DNA of 64,000 nt, from positions 19,418,201 to 19,482,200 of the forward strand of contig CM067444.1 of assembly GCA_034508935.3 (NCBI GenBank). Reading direction: 5' to 3'. The notes beneath the pieces are model-generated. The model did no database searches, was not told the DNA's origin, and worked only from the letters and a program-made list of their open reading frames with translations. This DNA comes from Berghia stephanieae (Eukaryota > Mollusca > Gastropoda > Nudibranchia > Aeolidiidae). Within the stretch, counting starts at the first letter, position 1, and every line of letters starts with the position of its first letter. Below are positions 46,301 through 59,835 of the stretch, piece by piece. The position numbers were made by a program, and so were the translations under genes.

Positions 46301-48570
46301 AAAAGTAATCCCGACCAATAATCTTACCTAAAAAATCGGATGTTCCCCAGTTCCAGCCTTTAATGGATCTTTCAATTTTTTCCAGCGAAGTATCAAAATT
46401 TCCTGAGACAAACTTTGAAAGCTTGTCATACTCCTAGAAGAGAGAGAGAGAGAGAGAGAGAGAGGGTGTAAAATATATCATGCAATGACAAACAAACAAT
46501 ATTACACTAACATTTTACAGGTCTTGAGTCAATTCTCAAAAATTCCGACCAATGGTAGGTAACTGAAATGTTGAAAATAATCAATAGCTTTTGATGAAAG
46601 TGAATAGAGGATTAATACTAATAGGGAGTGATTTTATGAGTTGTACTCAAATTAAAAAATGTTAATTACTGCCTGTCTTTGCTTGCAACTTTGATACGAC
46701 ACTGAAGTTTCTTACTGATATTTTTATAACTTAATAGTGAACCCAAAATATATTTCTAAAAGAAAAAAAAGAATAACAAAAAGGAATTTTTCATGGATAT
46801 AAATTGACCTGTTAACCAAAAATGTCAACCACTTATCCCTGTCATTGCTTGCAACCTTGATATGACACTGGAGTTTCTTCATTGATATTTATAACTATAA
46901 CTTAATAGTGAACCCTAAAGAAGACAACCAAAACAAAACTGTGGAACTCACATTGTCTTTGAAACCATCATAACGATGAATATTTCCTGTGTTCAGAACA
47001 AACTTGAGACAATGCCCTTTTGCTCGTTTGAGCCATTGAACTCTACTGATGTCAGAACTGGGGAATTGGTCAACTTTACCAGTTTTCACATTTTTGAAGA
47101 CCACAGTGTGTCCTTGTATTTTCAAACGACCTGGATTCTGTAACGGAAAGAAATTAATAATTTATTTTTTTAAAATAAAAAAAATCTAAATAAATCTTTT
47201 TTTTAAAAAAGGGACATCCTAATATTATGATTATTATTTTTATCTTCATCATCACCATTAATATAATAATAATAATTATTATCATCATTATCAAAAAGCC
47301 TTAAAATTGCATACAAATTTATTCAGTAATACATCAGATCTAAAATCTACAATTATTCCTATTCCTAAAGCTACTACTCCTACTTGGAAACTATTTTATT
47401 CACTGAAAGACAATACCAGATTCTAGTAAGCGCCTGCTGGGTCACCCAGTTTAAGATAATTAGTTATCAAAAGCACCCCAGCAGATGATAAATTTCTCTT
47501 TAAAATAAAAGGCTAAAGTCATATGACACAGTAGAGGCCGCTTAAAATGCTGGGAAACCTTAATTTGGAACTTTCCATCCTAACTGTGAACATCAACTGA
47601 CCCAACCCGCCCATAAGAAAGTTGTGACTGGAAATTGCTGTTCGCGTTTAGGGGGGTTCAGTAAAATATGCTTAACTTTGTAATGAAGAGGAATATCGCA
47701 GATATTTTGGTATAACTTTTACTTCGTCTTTCAATTTCCTTTAAAATGGTCCCAAATAATGAAAAATCCATCTAAACTTTCAGGAATAAATTAAATAAAA
47801 CCTGGCAATTTTCAAATGCGTTTATTTTTTTATTTACAGCGTGTGACAAACATTTGTTGTTAAAATAACATCTTTATTAATGCAAAATTTCGGGCTCTAT
47901 ATCTATGCGCAGACACTATTTAATACTAATAATACCGCACCGAAATGCCATAGTTAGGTCTCTTAGTAAAGGTCCTAGGGTGGTTGTTTTTATTAGGGTT
48001 AAAGTTAAAGGTACTTGGGTTTTTTTTCTTTGGTTTAAGTTGATGGAATATTTGGGTTGTTTCCCTGACAATTTGCGTCATTCAATTTGTATCAATGACA
48101 ATGTGTAAGTAATTAGTAATAATGTGTTATTTTGAATGTAAATGCATTGTCCTCAAAAGACGAACATTTATACAATCTGTTATAAGAACTTCATATTGAC
48201 TGTTTTAGCCACTTTTTATTCGGACGGCACGCGATTTCAATCACATCAACTGTCTGTCACTGTCACAATCACGCTTTCCTCAAATGGTAATTTTGGGTTA
48301 AAAATCAGTCTGAAATTTCAGAACTTAACTGTAATAATTACATTTCTAATCAAGATTGAAACAAAATTCAAACTAGTTTGTAATCAGTGTTGCTAGCTCT
48401 TTCATATGACACGGTGCAAGAGTTACATTTTCACTCAATAGATAAGGTTAAAGAATTTAGATATATCTCTATGTTAATGTTAAAAATTCTACTTGTCCTG
48501 TACTCGTTCAGCTTACCAAAGCTCCTCTGTTTTCTTGAACAACATCTGGATACTCTAGCACATCAGTCAT
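33145..48570 (-). CDS. SSRP1: FACT complex subunit SSRP1, 17 coding exons
   Basis: SSRP1 pairs with SPT16 in FACT, which displaces and redeposits H2A-H2B during transcription and replication. Exons, 5' to 3': 48570-48517, 47137-46952, 46433-46328, 45417-45227, 44783-44689, 44127-43992, 43507-43404, 41995-41867, 41469-41248, 40851-40779, 39811-39685, 39252-39208, 38820-38618, 36820-36624, 35036-34875, 34637-34401, 33195-33145. About 772 residues (human 709). Start: [20 protein letters not shown]-like regions: [98 protein letters not shown]. An acidic/Ser region (about 440-520) precedes an HMG box (about 573-643: [34 protein letters not shown]) and a Ser/Lys/acidic tail ending SESDAGSD. Odd points: the 45-nt exon needs one extra base to keep frame, and the exon ending at 38618 uses GTGTTT; the nearer GTTAGT would break frame. 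Confidence 0.96.
33590..33828 (-). repeat. SINE family A, 3'-truncated, in SSRP1
   Basis: Minus-strand head at about 33828 (ATGTGGTCTTATTATGACAC in that sense), then the AGTCCTTGGAAAAGGCTC body, ending at CTACATGATGTACAGC without the GCGCTATATAAA tail. It lies in the last SSRP1 intron. Confidence 0.8.
35148..35980. mobile_element. TA-flanked DNA transposon remnant (833 bp) in an SSRP1 intron
   Basis: Left end CACTGCAGTCCACTTAAGAT; right end, as complement, CACTGCTGTCCACTTAAGAC; TA on both flanks (35146-35147, 35981-35982). The subterminal GATAAACTC block is also inverted. No transposase frame; Tc1/mariner/pogo-group MITE by ends and TA duplication. Confidence 0.8.
36380..36520. repeat. (GA)n microsatellite in an SSRP1 intron
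   Basis: About 140 bp of GAGA repeats with G runs. The Ser/Leu-rich minus-strand frame is an artefact. Confidence 0.95.
36882..37751. mobile_element. Pogo/Tigger-like MITE (870 bp) in an SSRP1 intron
   Basis: Left end CAGTGGAACCTCCCGATTAC; right end, as complement, CAGTGGAACCTCCCGATAAC; TA on both flanks (36880-36881, 37752-37753). Repeated CTCC(G/A)AATAACGACA blocks lie inside each end. A (TAG)n run (37245-37297) and a minus-strand family B fragment (37335-37600) occupy the middle. No transposase frame. Confidence 0.87.
37335..37600 (-). repeat. SINE-like family B fragment inside the pogo-like MITE
   Basis: Minus-strand 3' half: GGCGCTGATATGACATAGAT...GGGCGCTGTAAAACCC, then upstream blocks matching 16781-16990 (GTCTCATCCAGACAC on +). 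Confidence 0.78.
40320..40392. repeat. Poly-G and (GA)n tract in an SSRP1 intron
   Basis: A poly-G run of about 30 bases, then GAGAGA. A similar pair lies at 40676-40738. Confidence 0.95.
42150..42440 (-). repeat. SINE family A, full length, in an SSRP1 intron
   Basis: Minus strand: head with GTGGTCTAGTGGTATCACAC (A-box), GGGTTTGAGTCTCG (eroded B-box), AGTCCTTGGAAAAGGCTC, GTTAACAGCGTAGTC, and the 3' part CAGGGACCCCTTGGAAAGCG plus GTGGATATTGCAC. Confidence 0.87.
45800..46115 (+). repeat. SINE family A, full length, in an SSRP1 intron
   Basis: Plus strand: TGCGGCTATGAGGTCTGATG, GGGTTTGAAACC (eroded B-box), AGTCCTTGGAAAAGGCTC, AACAGCGTTGTTTCTG, GGGACCCCTTTGTAAAGCGC, GTGGATATCATCGCACTAC. It is antisense to SSRP1. 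Confidence 0.87.
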
Positions 48571-49200
48571 GATATGTTTGTACAGTGTACAGCCTTAGCT
48601 GTGCCAGACAATTCAATACAATAATATTGTAATTTTTTTAAATCTCCAGATATCTAAGGAATATTTTCTACACTATCATCACTTTCATCTCATTCAATAG
48701 CCATCGCATGGTAGTTTTGCCAGATCTACTTTAAAAATAAAAATGCCAAACAAGTTATAGAAAAATGCCAAAGGGTCTATCATTGATTCATTTTAAAATC
48801 AAACAACACAACATTATCATCATTTTCATACCCTATCGCAATTATAAATCACTTAATATCGCTTAATCGGTCGACCTTGCCCCGCTAACCCACGGGTGAC
48901 AATGTGTAGATTGTATATTGGGTACTTGATGTTACTTTGATTATTTGACATTTTAAATGCTAAACTGGCAATATTTAAGTATCATTCTTGTTTTCATAGT
49001 CAAAAGAACAATATAAAAATTTGGCGGGAACCTAGCATTTCTTTTAACGAAACAAAATTGTATATTGAATTATAATTGCGTTACTCAAGATACAGAATTT
49101 AGAATTATTTTTTTTTGTATGCACGCTATAAAGATTTAATATTATGCAATTATTGATTGCTCTAAATTAATAATTTCAGGCCATAAACCTTTTCTCGGTA
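48571..49200 (-). promoter_or_regulatory. SSRP1 5' region
   Basis: No transcription start could be fixed. An E2F-type site TTTGGCGGGAA lies at 49020-49030, about 450 bp upstream of the ATG. GC-richer sequence (TCGACCTTGCCCCGCTAACC) lies near 48870. Confidence 0.35.
49020..49030 (+). promoter_or_regulatory. E2F-like site upstream of SSRP1
   Basis: TTTGGCGGGAA matches the classical E2F core. Cell-cycle control would suit a FACT subunit, but this is motif evidence only. Confidence 0.35.
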
Positions 49201-49347
49201 TCCCCGCTGGACGGTGCCACAAGGATCAAATTGCCAGTTTGTCCTTTTCTATACCAAATATTGGAATTCAGATTTTATATTTCGAAGTAATTCTTCTTTC
49301 CCTTTCTTTTTCTTTTCTTTCTTCCGTTTTAAAGCAGTATCAATATT

Positions 49348-49380
49348 ACCCGTACCCCCCCCCCCCCCCCCCCCCCCCCA
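49348..49380. repeat. Poly-C tract
   Basis: A near-pure run of C. Confidence 0.95.
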
Positions 49381-49502
49381 ACACCACTTCACTAAAAGGA
49401 TAATGATAAAAGCGGTGATATCCATTTTGGGAAGAATCAAATTATAAATCATTGCATACATGGCAATGAAGTCTTAATTTGAAAATCAATTTAATATATT
49501 AA

Positions 49503-49505
49503 TTA

Positions 49506-49590
<85 letters not shown>

Positions 49591-49645
49591 CATCATCATC
49601 TTCATCATCATCATCATCATCATCATCGTTATTATTATTATAATT
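49503..49645. repeat. (ATT)n/(ATC)n microsatellite
   Basis: About 85 bp of ATT repeats grading into ATC and back to ATT. The poly-Asn/Asp minus-strand frame is an artefact. Confidence 0.95.
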
Positions 49646-49682
49646 ATTATCATTGGTGGTGGTGATTGGGGGGGGGGGGGGG

Positions 49683-49725
49683 GGTGACGAAGTGGCCGAG
49701 TGGTTAAGGCATTGCACTGTGACCC
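49683..49725 (+). repeat. tRNA-Ser-like 5' fragment
   Basis: GACGAAGTGGCCGAGTGGTTAAGGC closely matches the 5' part of tRNA-Ser (acceptor strand, A-box, D arm). No B-box follows, so it is a truncated SINE head or tRNA remnant, directly after a poly-G run. Key part: 49684-49708. Confidence 0.6.
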
Positions 49726-49929
49726 TCATATATATCATGAACTTTATTTATCCACTTCTGGAAATGTACATTGGTTATTGCCATAGACTAATGCATTTCT
49801 GAAAATATTGTTATTAAAAATTATTATTATTTTCATTTTGGGAGTCTGAATTGGCACACCCAATCCTGATATAACTGTTATTATCCTTATCATAAACATC
49901 CTCCCCATTCTTCTCCTCCTCCTCCTTCA

Positions 49930-49960
<31 letters not shown>

Positions 49961-50084
49961 TCCCTCATCATCATCAGCACCAAGTCTCATTTGAATATTA
50001 TTTACATAATGTTTCACTATTTACAATAGGAGAATAAATACAGATGTGCAGAGTTTGATTACTACGTCAGCGGTTTGAAGAGAG

Positions 50085-50169
<85 letters not shown>

Positions 50170-50172
50170 AGT
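50085..50172. repeat. (GA)n microsatellite
   Basis: About 80 bp of GA repeats. Confidence 0.95.
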
Positions 50173-50356
50173 GCTAGTGAGTGTGATGCATGTCTATTAT
50201 TGATCAAAGAATACTTATTTGCGGGACTGATAAATTCCATATCAACAATAATATAACAATTAATAAAATAACTGACTTAAGCCAGCATAATTAAACTGCG
50301 ATTTATCATGGAAAATCATGAATTACTTTTGGGAGTTTATTACTGAACACACACTC

Positions 50357-51893
<1,537 letters not shown>

Positions 51894-51984
51894 GTGGTTC
51901 AAATATCCAGCTATAAAAAATCGTGCTGGGGATTTGGACATTGGAAAAAATGACTGGACAGATAGGGATAAATTTATCAATTCA

Positions 51985-52085
51985 TAACTCGCGAGGTCCC
52001 AGGTTTGAGAGTTTTTGCCAAGATGATAGTCATTTAAATAGATTGATATTTGAAGGATGAGTTTTCTGGCCATAATTTTACGTGT
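51985..52085 (+). mobile_element. Half copy of the ~190-bp palindromic element
   Basis: CTCGCGAGGTCCCAGGTTTG, GAGTTTTTGCCAAGATGA, GATATTTGAAGGATGAGTTT, TCTGGCCATAATTTT. It matches one arm of the palindromes at 57658, 61631 and 63172; the other arm is missing. Confidence 0.75.
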
Positions 52086-52403
52086 TTTTCCAGTGTGACA
52101 ATTAACTGGTTAAGAGTAGCCATTTTGATTGCAGTCCCACCATCTTGTTTATATTATACAATCTGCTGTGATTATTGCCAGACAGTGTCTTGCAATAACG
52201 GTGGACGATTATACACAGACACTTTTTTGAAACCCCGCTCTTTTAAACATTTATCCACATTCCAGAATATTGAAAGTTTAGTAATGCACACATAGAAATA
52301 AGTAAAATTGATAAAATATCAATAAACGCATAAAATTAACCAACAATAAATCTATTGATGGATAGTAGGTTACTATATATACACAATATGCGTTGACATT
52401 CAT

Positions 52404-52660
52404 GTGGGTGTCATGGCCGAATGGTTGAGTCATCTCTTAGAAGGCTTGTCGGAATCAACGCTGTGTGTTGGAATCCTTGTTCTGCCCCTTTTTTTTGGGT
52501 CTTCTTTCTACAGAGCGTTGCAAATGATAAATGCTCCATCCACAGCTCCCCCTTTTTTTTCCTTTAAATCTTTTCTCTCTCTCTCTTTTGGTTCCTTCCT
52601 GTAGAATATTGCAAATTGTCATATTTGTACCCACTTCACAATCTCAAACAGTATATGCTA
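52404..52660 (+). repeat. tRNA-derived SINE, another family
   Basis: GTCATGGCCGAATGGTTGAG (A-box of the Leu/Ser type) and GTTGGAATCC (B-box like), then a T-rich body containing TTCTTTCTACAGAGCGTTGC and a second related block TTCCTGTAGAATATTGC. The open frame 52404-52604 is not a gene. Confidence 0.6.
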
Positions 52661-52679
52661 AAAGAATAAATAATTAAAA

Positions 52680-53880
52680 AGCAAGCAAAAAAAAAAAAAA
52701 AAAAATTCAGAGGGCAATCAAATGGTGAGAAAAAACCCCAACAATTTTAAGAATTTCATGCTCACAAAGGAATAAGGCAAAACAACAAGGAGAAAACAAA
52801 TAGACTCGCTCAAAAAAAAAAAAAAGCAAAACAGAAGGAAAGGTTTTGTTGTTGTTGTTGTTCTGGTTGTTGTTTTAATGTTTTTCGGTCAAATTTTAAA
52901 TCTCTTTCTCTTAAACGGGTATAATGTGAATACATAGTAGCTAGTGACTAGTTGTATTTTTTTGGACATTATTATTGACAGTCAGATCGCTACACTGACG
53001 AGAACCCTCTGGTGACTCAGTTTACACCTAAATAGAGAAATAAATATATAAAACTACATTCTTCTTCTGTAGATTGTTGAAAAATTTAACCCCCCCCCCC
53101 TTCCAATCCCGGCTTTTTATCTTTGTTGTCAGCATCCGCTGCGTCTAATTCTTCCTGTTTGAATTGATTTATTTCCATTTGATCTGTCATTCCCATTTCT
53201 ACCACCAGAACATATAGTTCTCTGTGCTGTTTAATGCGATCCATTGTGGAATTAGTTTGACTACTGTATATATTTTTGATATTTTGTAGTTAAAGGGAGA
53301 ATTGTTTTTTTTTAAAAAGTAAGGCAGGTAATTGTGACCAGAATGAAAAGGGAGTTAACTCGATTATTATTTTTGACTGAAACAGCTGAGTTGTTTTTTG
53401 ATGATTTGGAGAGGGAGGAGGGGGATGGGGGTTATTTAAAATAGCGGAATGTGTGAACAAGGATCTAGAATACAAAAAATTAATGCTCCACTAGCATTTA
53501 ATGTATTTGCTTAAATAGTGAGTGAGTTGCAGTTGCTACCCACTTAATCTGTTAATATTAATAGTTCTGTTATCATTTATTTATTTATGTATTATTTATT
53601 AATATATTTATTTATCATCGATATACTGATGTAAGATTTTTTTCCTTTATCAGAATTCAATCTTTAACACTGATTAGTGAGGGATAAGTATTTGAGATTG
53701 AAATTTAAGTATGCATTATTAAGGATAAATATGTAAGTAATAATTACAAAAGGCTAAGCCTGTAACCCTGCACTAAGCCTGGTTGTAAATTATCATAAAG
53801 TCTTTTTGACAAAGTAACAACAAGATGATATTTGCTTATCTCAATATGTAAAGTTTATAATCGACTGGGTGATTACAAGA
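52680..53880. other. Intergenic, no gene recognised
   Basis: Poly-A runs, a (TTG)n run near 52850 and a poly-C run near 53091. Confidence 0.4.
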
Positions 53881-54232
53881 TAATGATGCATAATAAATAC
53901 ATTCAATACATTCAATAATTATAACTGGCAGTGATAACCATGCATGTGATAATGATAATAATATCACAATAATAACAGACTTACAACATCAATTAAATTG
54001 AGTAACTTAATGAAGAGGATGAATTCGATTTTTTTTAAATGTAACATGATGAGGCATTATGCATAATAAATACATTCAATACATTCAATAATTATAACTG
54101 GCAATGATAACCATGCATGTGATAATGATAATAATATCATAATAATAACAGACTTACAACATCAATTAAATTGAGTAACTTAATGAAGAGGATGAATTCG
54201 ATTTTTTATTTTTTATGTAACATGATGAGGTA
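53880..54232. repeat. Young tandem duplication, about 176-bp unit, two copies
   Basis: Copy 1 (about 53880-54055) and copy 2 (about 54056-54232) are nearly identical across GCATAATAAATACATTCAAT, ATAACCATGCATGTGATAAT and TTGAGTAACTTAATGAAGAG; they differ at a few bases and in a T run. Confidence 0.92.
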
Positions 54233-54717
54233 TTCAAATTATAGTAAAGAATAACGGTTTAAACTTGTAAGTTAATTACTACCACTGATATATGAACCTC
54301 CAATTATATTTACGATCAAAATGACTGGATAAATTCCAAATTATTATTATAATTCCCGGACAAAGCCCTCAATATTGTTGCGTCTATGTAGAAGTGGCAA
54401 GTAGATAGAGACAATTAGAAGTCAAATCATTTTCCCCAAAGACAGAAGTTGTTTGGTACCTCTTTCACCCTGTTATAGTTGGGTTAAAAGTTCCTGACAA
54501 CTCGACAGATAGTAATAAAGTTTTTTAAGTTTAAAGAAATAGGTAGTAGAAGTGGTAGTAGAAGTGGGATGTTATATAGGAATAAATCAGGTTCATAAGA
54601 TAAGTATTAATCCCCCGTTAAAGTCGAAATACTTTAATATAAATCAATAGAATAGCCTTACACAATAACACATTAACACAAAATTTAACAAAAGAAGAAT
54701 AGTAAATTTTAAAAAAA

Positions 54718-54985
54718 TTAATTAGAGTTAGGCCATGGGTAAGTTAATTTTTCATCCTCTCTCGTTCTGATGTTCAACTTATTATTATTTTTCCTTATCT
54801 GTTTGTAGTGGTTTGCTATGACTGGTGGCGGCGTTAAGGGTTGCCTTTGCCTGTTTAATCCATGGATGGGTTTCTTGGTCATTCTTTGGTTGTTGCAGTG
54901 GGTCACTTGATTAGTAGTTAACGATACATCCAGATATCTAGCTCCTGATCCAGGTCCAGCTCCATCAAGGTGTAACCAGATCTGT
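54718..54985 (-). CDS. Possible terminal exon of an unidentified minus-strand gene
   Basis: After a good acceptor (CTATATATTCACAG at 54986-54999) the minus strand stays open for 88 codons to a TAA at 54718: IWLHLDGAGPGSGARYLDVS, LTTNQVTHCNNQRMTKKPIH, then a basic, Asn/Gln-rich stretch. I do not recognise a family and found no partner exon upstream, so this could be a chance open frame. Confidence 0.22.
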
Positions 54986-54989
54986 GAAT

Positions 54990-56160
54990 ATATAGGAGCA
55001 AAACTTTGACTAGTTGCAAAGCCTTGTTTTCCTTATGAGCAGTGACGTAAGGATTTCAATTTACAACCCTTGACAACACCACTGATCTAAATTTAAATAA
55101 ATGATACTACTACTAATTATTTATAATAGCGCTAATGGGATACAGTTTGGTTAGGGGGATGGGGAAAGATAAGTAAACAATGAGAGCTTAAGAATCAGTA
55201 CTAGTAATATTACTATATAGCATTAGTGATAGCACATTTGTTAATGTGATTAGTGTAATTGTAATTCATTCATTTGGAAGGCAAATAATAAATAGCATTT
55301 CTACAGGGCATGGTCTGTGTGCTTTACATTGGCAATAATGATAAGACATGAAGTCAGACATTTGAAACAATAATCCAATAACACACATACAAATAAAACC
55401 GAGAGAATACAATACAATAAATGGCTCTATGCAAAATATTTCTCTTAAAATCTACATTAAAAAAGATAGGAAGCATTGCCTTTGCATACAGTAAAGATTG
55501 CGACAATGTTGGCTAAGACTGCAAGTAGGTCACCTTATTTAGACATAACAACAACAACTATAAAAGCACATATTGAGATCTATGTTTACTTTATGTTAAC
55601 TTAAAGAAAAAAAAATACAAACCCAAACTAATTATTTTGAGATAATTTTGGGGTTTTTTTTTCATATCATTTGACATTTCTCTATGATTATTTTTGACGA
55701 TGGAATTGTTTGAAAGAAATGATCTGGCAATCTAAGTAAATAAATCACTTTTGTTATCAGAGACATGCCTGTCAATCAGGGATCTGATGTTCTTACTTGG
55801 ATGGATTTGATTACAACCATTTAAAGCAATCCGGTCAAGAAAGGATTCAAGTACTTACCTAAAGATATAAACTTAATCACAAATAGGCTTTTAAAAAGTC
55901 ACATTTTTAAGATTTATGTTTCTGGGTATCAGTTTTTTCTCTCTCTTTTGTTGCATTTTGCCTACCTATTTGCTTCTCCGATTAGGTCTACTAAATAAGC
56001 AACACTTTAAGATGTTATTCCAGTTGTAGTTTTAGTGTCAGTCTCTCAGTTGTTGTGGAACAACTTAACACAGGGCCAGTTTATGTAGCCCACCTTCCTA
56101 TTGTTCATTACTTAGGTCATATGCACCCATTTGTGTGCTTACTTTGACATATTTAGGTGA
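54990..56160. other. Intergenic, no gene recognised
   Basis: AT-rich; no motif assigned. Confidence 0.4.
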
Positions 56161-57415
56161 AGTAGATTATTGTCTTGTGATGAAGGGGAAGTGTCCACAC
56201 TTACTTTACTCGACTTGTCTGCAACGTTCGACACATTAGCTCATACAATTCTTCGTAACACACTCTGATAATTTTCAAATCAGTGACACCATCCTTAATT
56301 GTTTTAAGCCATATCTAAGGGATGTTTCACAATCTTCTTGATCGATGACAAGTAATCTTTTGATTTGCCATTGAATTTCGGTGTCTCCCAGGGCTCAGTT
56401 CTTGGTCCTATGCTCTCTATGCCATCAAGCCCCCAATTGAGTGAAATTTCACATATATGCTGACCAAATACAGTTGTACACTTCTGCTATCTGCTCCAGC
56501 ATTCTTCTGATCTCACATGGTATTGAATGGTACTGTACATTCATAGGGCAATGGATGTGAGTCATAGATTGAAACTAAATAGCAATAAAACCGACATTGT
56601 TATTTGTTGAACACCATCCAAAAATCAGGAATATTTTATCGTATTGCTCTCTTATGCTGTTGAGGATAGTCGTGTACGTACCTGTCTCAAAAATGTTTAG
56701 AATCCAGGAGTTATTCTGGATAGCTGTTTGAGCATGAAGCATCACATTGTCAATGTAATCAACATTGAATTGAAAAAGATACAAAGAATTAAACCATTCG
56801 TTCTGCTTCAATCGCTCAAAACAGTCATCCCTCTGCTAATATTGTCTCATCTTGATTACTGCAACTCAATGCTCTTTGGCCTTCCTGACACGGATAATGG
56901 CAATCTTCAAGCAGTTCAGACCGGGGCAGTCAGAGTGGTGCTTGGGGTTGACCGTCTTCTCAGAACAAGTGTTCAATCAAATATGTGATCATTACACATT
57001 TGAGCAAGAAGACTACAAAATGGCCCTCTTAGGTTTTAATGCTCTAAATTCAGGATCCCAAGACTGCTGTCGAGAAATGATCATCCCATTTACCTACTTC
57101 AACTTGGCAGCTTAGATAGGTCTTTTCATATAGCCGGAACTATAATTTGGAACTTTTTTCCTCTCTCAGGCAAATGGGTGGTGTTGAGACGTTAAAGAAA
57201 AGATTAAATATACCCACCTTTTCAAAAAGCTTATATCTTTTAAACTGTTTTGAATTTTTATATGAACGAGATAGAGATGAAATTGTTGATTGTTCTCTAT
57301 TGGAGTTTGTCCTGTTTTTTTTGTTGTTTTTTTTTTGGTTGAGTTTTATCTCCTCCAAACCAGATTTAAAAATCCTAACTACGGATGCACACTATACTAT
57401 TGATAAACGACCTAG
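56160..57415 (+). mobile_element. Decayed CR1/Jockey-like LINE (RT region and C-terminus)
   Basis: Fragments of a reverse transcriptase can be read in several frames: VSQGSVLGPML (56382 on; the usual form is PQGSVLGP), LSHLDYCNSMLFGLP (56846 on) with LQAVQTGAVRVVLG, and near the end RSFHIAGTIIWNFF. Many stops and frameshifts break the ORF, so it is a dead 5'-truncated copy. Clade by motif style only. Confidence 0.8.
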
Positions 57416-57657
57416 CTAAATACAACAATTTCGTAAGGCATGAACCCAAAATCATGCATGGGTTGTAAGTTGTAATGCTGCTTTCACGCAAATGGTAATC
57501 AGTTCTTCTCCACCAATGTGTATTGCAGCAACGCCTTGACTTAACAAGAATCAAAATTTAATGATAAGTTGCTCTATGTTGCCACACTCTTAAAAAACAA
57601 ACAAACAAACAACAACAACACAAAAAAAAAAAAAAACCCAACAAAACAAAACAAACA

Positions 57658-57842
57658 CGTATTTAAGATTTTGGTCAGAAAACGTCCTTAAATATCAATC
57701 GATTAAAATGGCTCTTATTTGGCAAAAATTCTCAAACCTGGGTCTTCGCGAAGTCTCAGGTTGAGAGTTTTTGCCAAGATGAGATTCATTTCAATCGATC
57801 GATATTTGAAAGATGAGTTTTCTGGCCAAAATTTTAAATACG
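57658..57842. mobile_element. Palindromic foldback element, 185 bp
   Basis: The two arms are near-complementary from CGTATTTAAGATTTTGGTCA to its counterpart ending TTTTAAATACG, folding about TTCGCGAA at 57745-57752. No target duplication is obvious. Same family as 51985, 61631 and 63172. Confidence 0.85.
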
Positions 57843-58472
57843 CTTTTTATTAAAAAATCAGATTAAGGCCGTGTGTTTGACATTTCCCCCTGATAATTAC
57901 ACTAATTTCATAGAATTACAATTGTTTGTAATGCCATAGCATATTTACTAAGGACTTGGGAATGTGACGTAACCATGCTAAGAGCTTATTATTGATTATA
58001 AAGTTAGATATAGTTGCTACTACCCCCCCCCCCCCCCCTTCCTCACCCAAGAACTACGATTAAATAAAAAATAATAAATTCAAGAACACAGGTCATATGC
58101 ATAATGCATGTAATGCCAGTAACACGTTTTGAGTATATCGTCTATCGGATTGGTATCAATAAGCTTTAGCTTGGATATATAATATATGTTTGCTTTCTTC
58201 TCTTTTCTCGGTTTTCGTCTTTTGAAATGATATAGTGTGCTAACACACAAAAATATGTGTATATTTGAACGGTCATAGTCTGATTGATAGAATTTAGTGA
58301 GAATTAAACATAAAAATGTCTGGCCAAAAAACAAAGAGCTAAGTGACGTCAATTTCGTTCCTTTTATTGTGTATAATCTGCTTATCAATTCGCACGCAAT
58401 TTTGATTGAGATATCGCAACTAGACTTTCCGAATACTCAAAATATTAATAGGTCATGGGTCAAATGGTCAAT
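57843..58472. other. Intergenic, no gene recognised
   Basis: Poly-C run at 58023-58039; otherwise AT-rich. Confidence 0.4.
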
Positions 58473-58737
58473 CGTTGTGCGGCTTTGTGGTATGTTACTC
58501 GCCTTCGGATCAATTGGTCTCTGGTTCGAGTCCCGCTGTGGCAGGTGCAAAGTCGAGTCCTCAGACCGGTCTGTTTTACTCTCATCGCACTTAGAGTTGT
58601 AAAATGGATACAGTGTTGTAACAGTGACTAACAGGCTTCGTGTATCATCCAATATTTTAAGTTTGATGATGACCTTGTAAAGGGGCTTAAGCACATAATT
58701 TAGTGAATATTGCTCTCTATATAAAAAGTTCAAGTCA
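58473..58737 (+). repeat. SINE family A, diverged copy
   Basis: TGTGCGGCTTTGTGGTATGT, CGCCTTCGGATC, GGTTCGAGTCCCGC (good B-box), GAGTCCTCAGACCGGTC, and a 3' end CCTTGTAAAGGGGCTTAAGC...CTCTATATAAAAAG. The body is more diverged than in the other copies. Confidence 0.82.
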
Positions 58738-59426
58738 GGGAACAAAATGAGCTATAATTCGTAATATCCTGATTTTTATTGCTTGGCTTTATAACTTTAA
58801 TTAAAAATTAAAAAAAAATTATTAATACCAACATATATTAAAAAAAAAAATTCTCTTCAGAGCGGTAAAACTTTATTTTGTTTGTTAGTTGGTTCTCAAA
58901 GAAGCGTATCTTCTGTATTTACGACAGTTTCTATGTCCCAGGGTCTGTATCTGTGAACTTTCTTCGTAAACCTCCTAGTGGAGTATCACACGCAGAGATC
59001 TGAGTGTGTTAATGAAAGTTAACTGTAAAAAAAAAAAAAAGATTTGTAATATTTAAAACTGTAAGTTTCGCAGATAATTGATTGTCTCAATCCGGTTCCT
59101 ATCAACCTTGGCCCATTTTCCATATCAGGAAATAATATCGTTATTATTAAAACCTTTTTGTCACATATCTATAACTATGACTATGACACAAAATTAGTCA
59201 TACTTATGGATTTATCTTGTCAAGATTATTGATTGGGGATCGTGATATCGATGACATGTTTTTTTTGTAAACCAGACGATGATCAGTTGTTTTTTTTTCG
59301 GCGACGATTTACGGTCACTGTTAAAGGTTCTTACACAAAAGTCATTGTCGTACACACATACACACACACAGACACACGCACACACATTATTCCACACTTT
59401 CTCACATAGCATCAATCCATCCGTAC

Positions 59427-59750
59427 ATGCGGCTATATTATTTGGTCTTGTGATATGACTCGTTTTCGGATCGGAAGGCTCTGTGTTCGAGCCTCGCTCG
59501 GCACATAGTTGAGTCCTTGGAAAAGGCTCTTTGCTCACATTCTCTCATCGTATCCAGGTGTAAAATAAGTACATGGCCGTTAACAGCGTTGTCTCTGTCG
59601 GGGGAAAATTTTTTAGTAAAATCGCCTAACTGGCGTCGTGTCTCGTTCTACATGTTTCGTGTTGCTATTAGTCAGGGACCCCTTGTAAAGTTCTTTGAGT
59701 TCGTTTAGTGGATATTACAATATATAAAAGCTCCATTGGACAATATAAAA
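59427..59750 (+). repeat. SINE family A, full length
   Basis: ATGCGGCTATATTATTTGGT, TTCGGATCGGAAGGCTCTG, GTTCGAGCCTCGCTCGGC, AGTCCTTGGAAAAGGCTC, GTTAACAGCGTTGTCTCTG, and a 3' end GGGACCCCTTGTAAAGTTC...GATATTACAATATATAAAAG, followed by a partly repeated tail (ACAATATAAAAGCTC). Confidence 0.88.
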
Positions 59751-59835
59751 GCTCAAACATCCATCCATCCATACAGGCAGGCAGTTATTGAACATCAGTA
59801 CTTTGGTAAACATTTTTTTTGGTAATTATTATACC

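Noticed and set aside
49683-49708. tRNA-Ser gene
   Set aside because: Only the 5' third is present; no anticodon arm or B-box follows.
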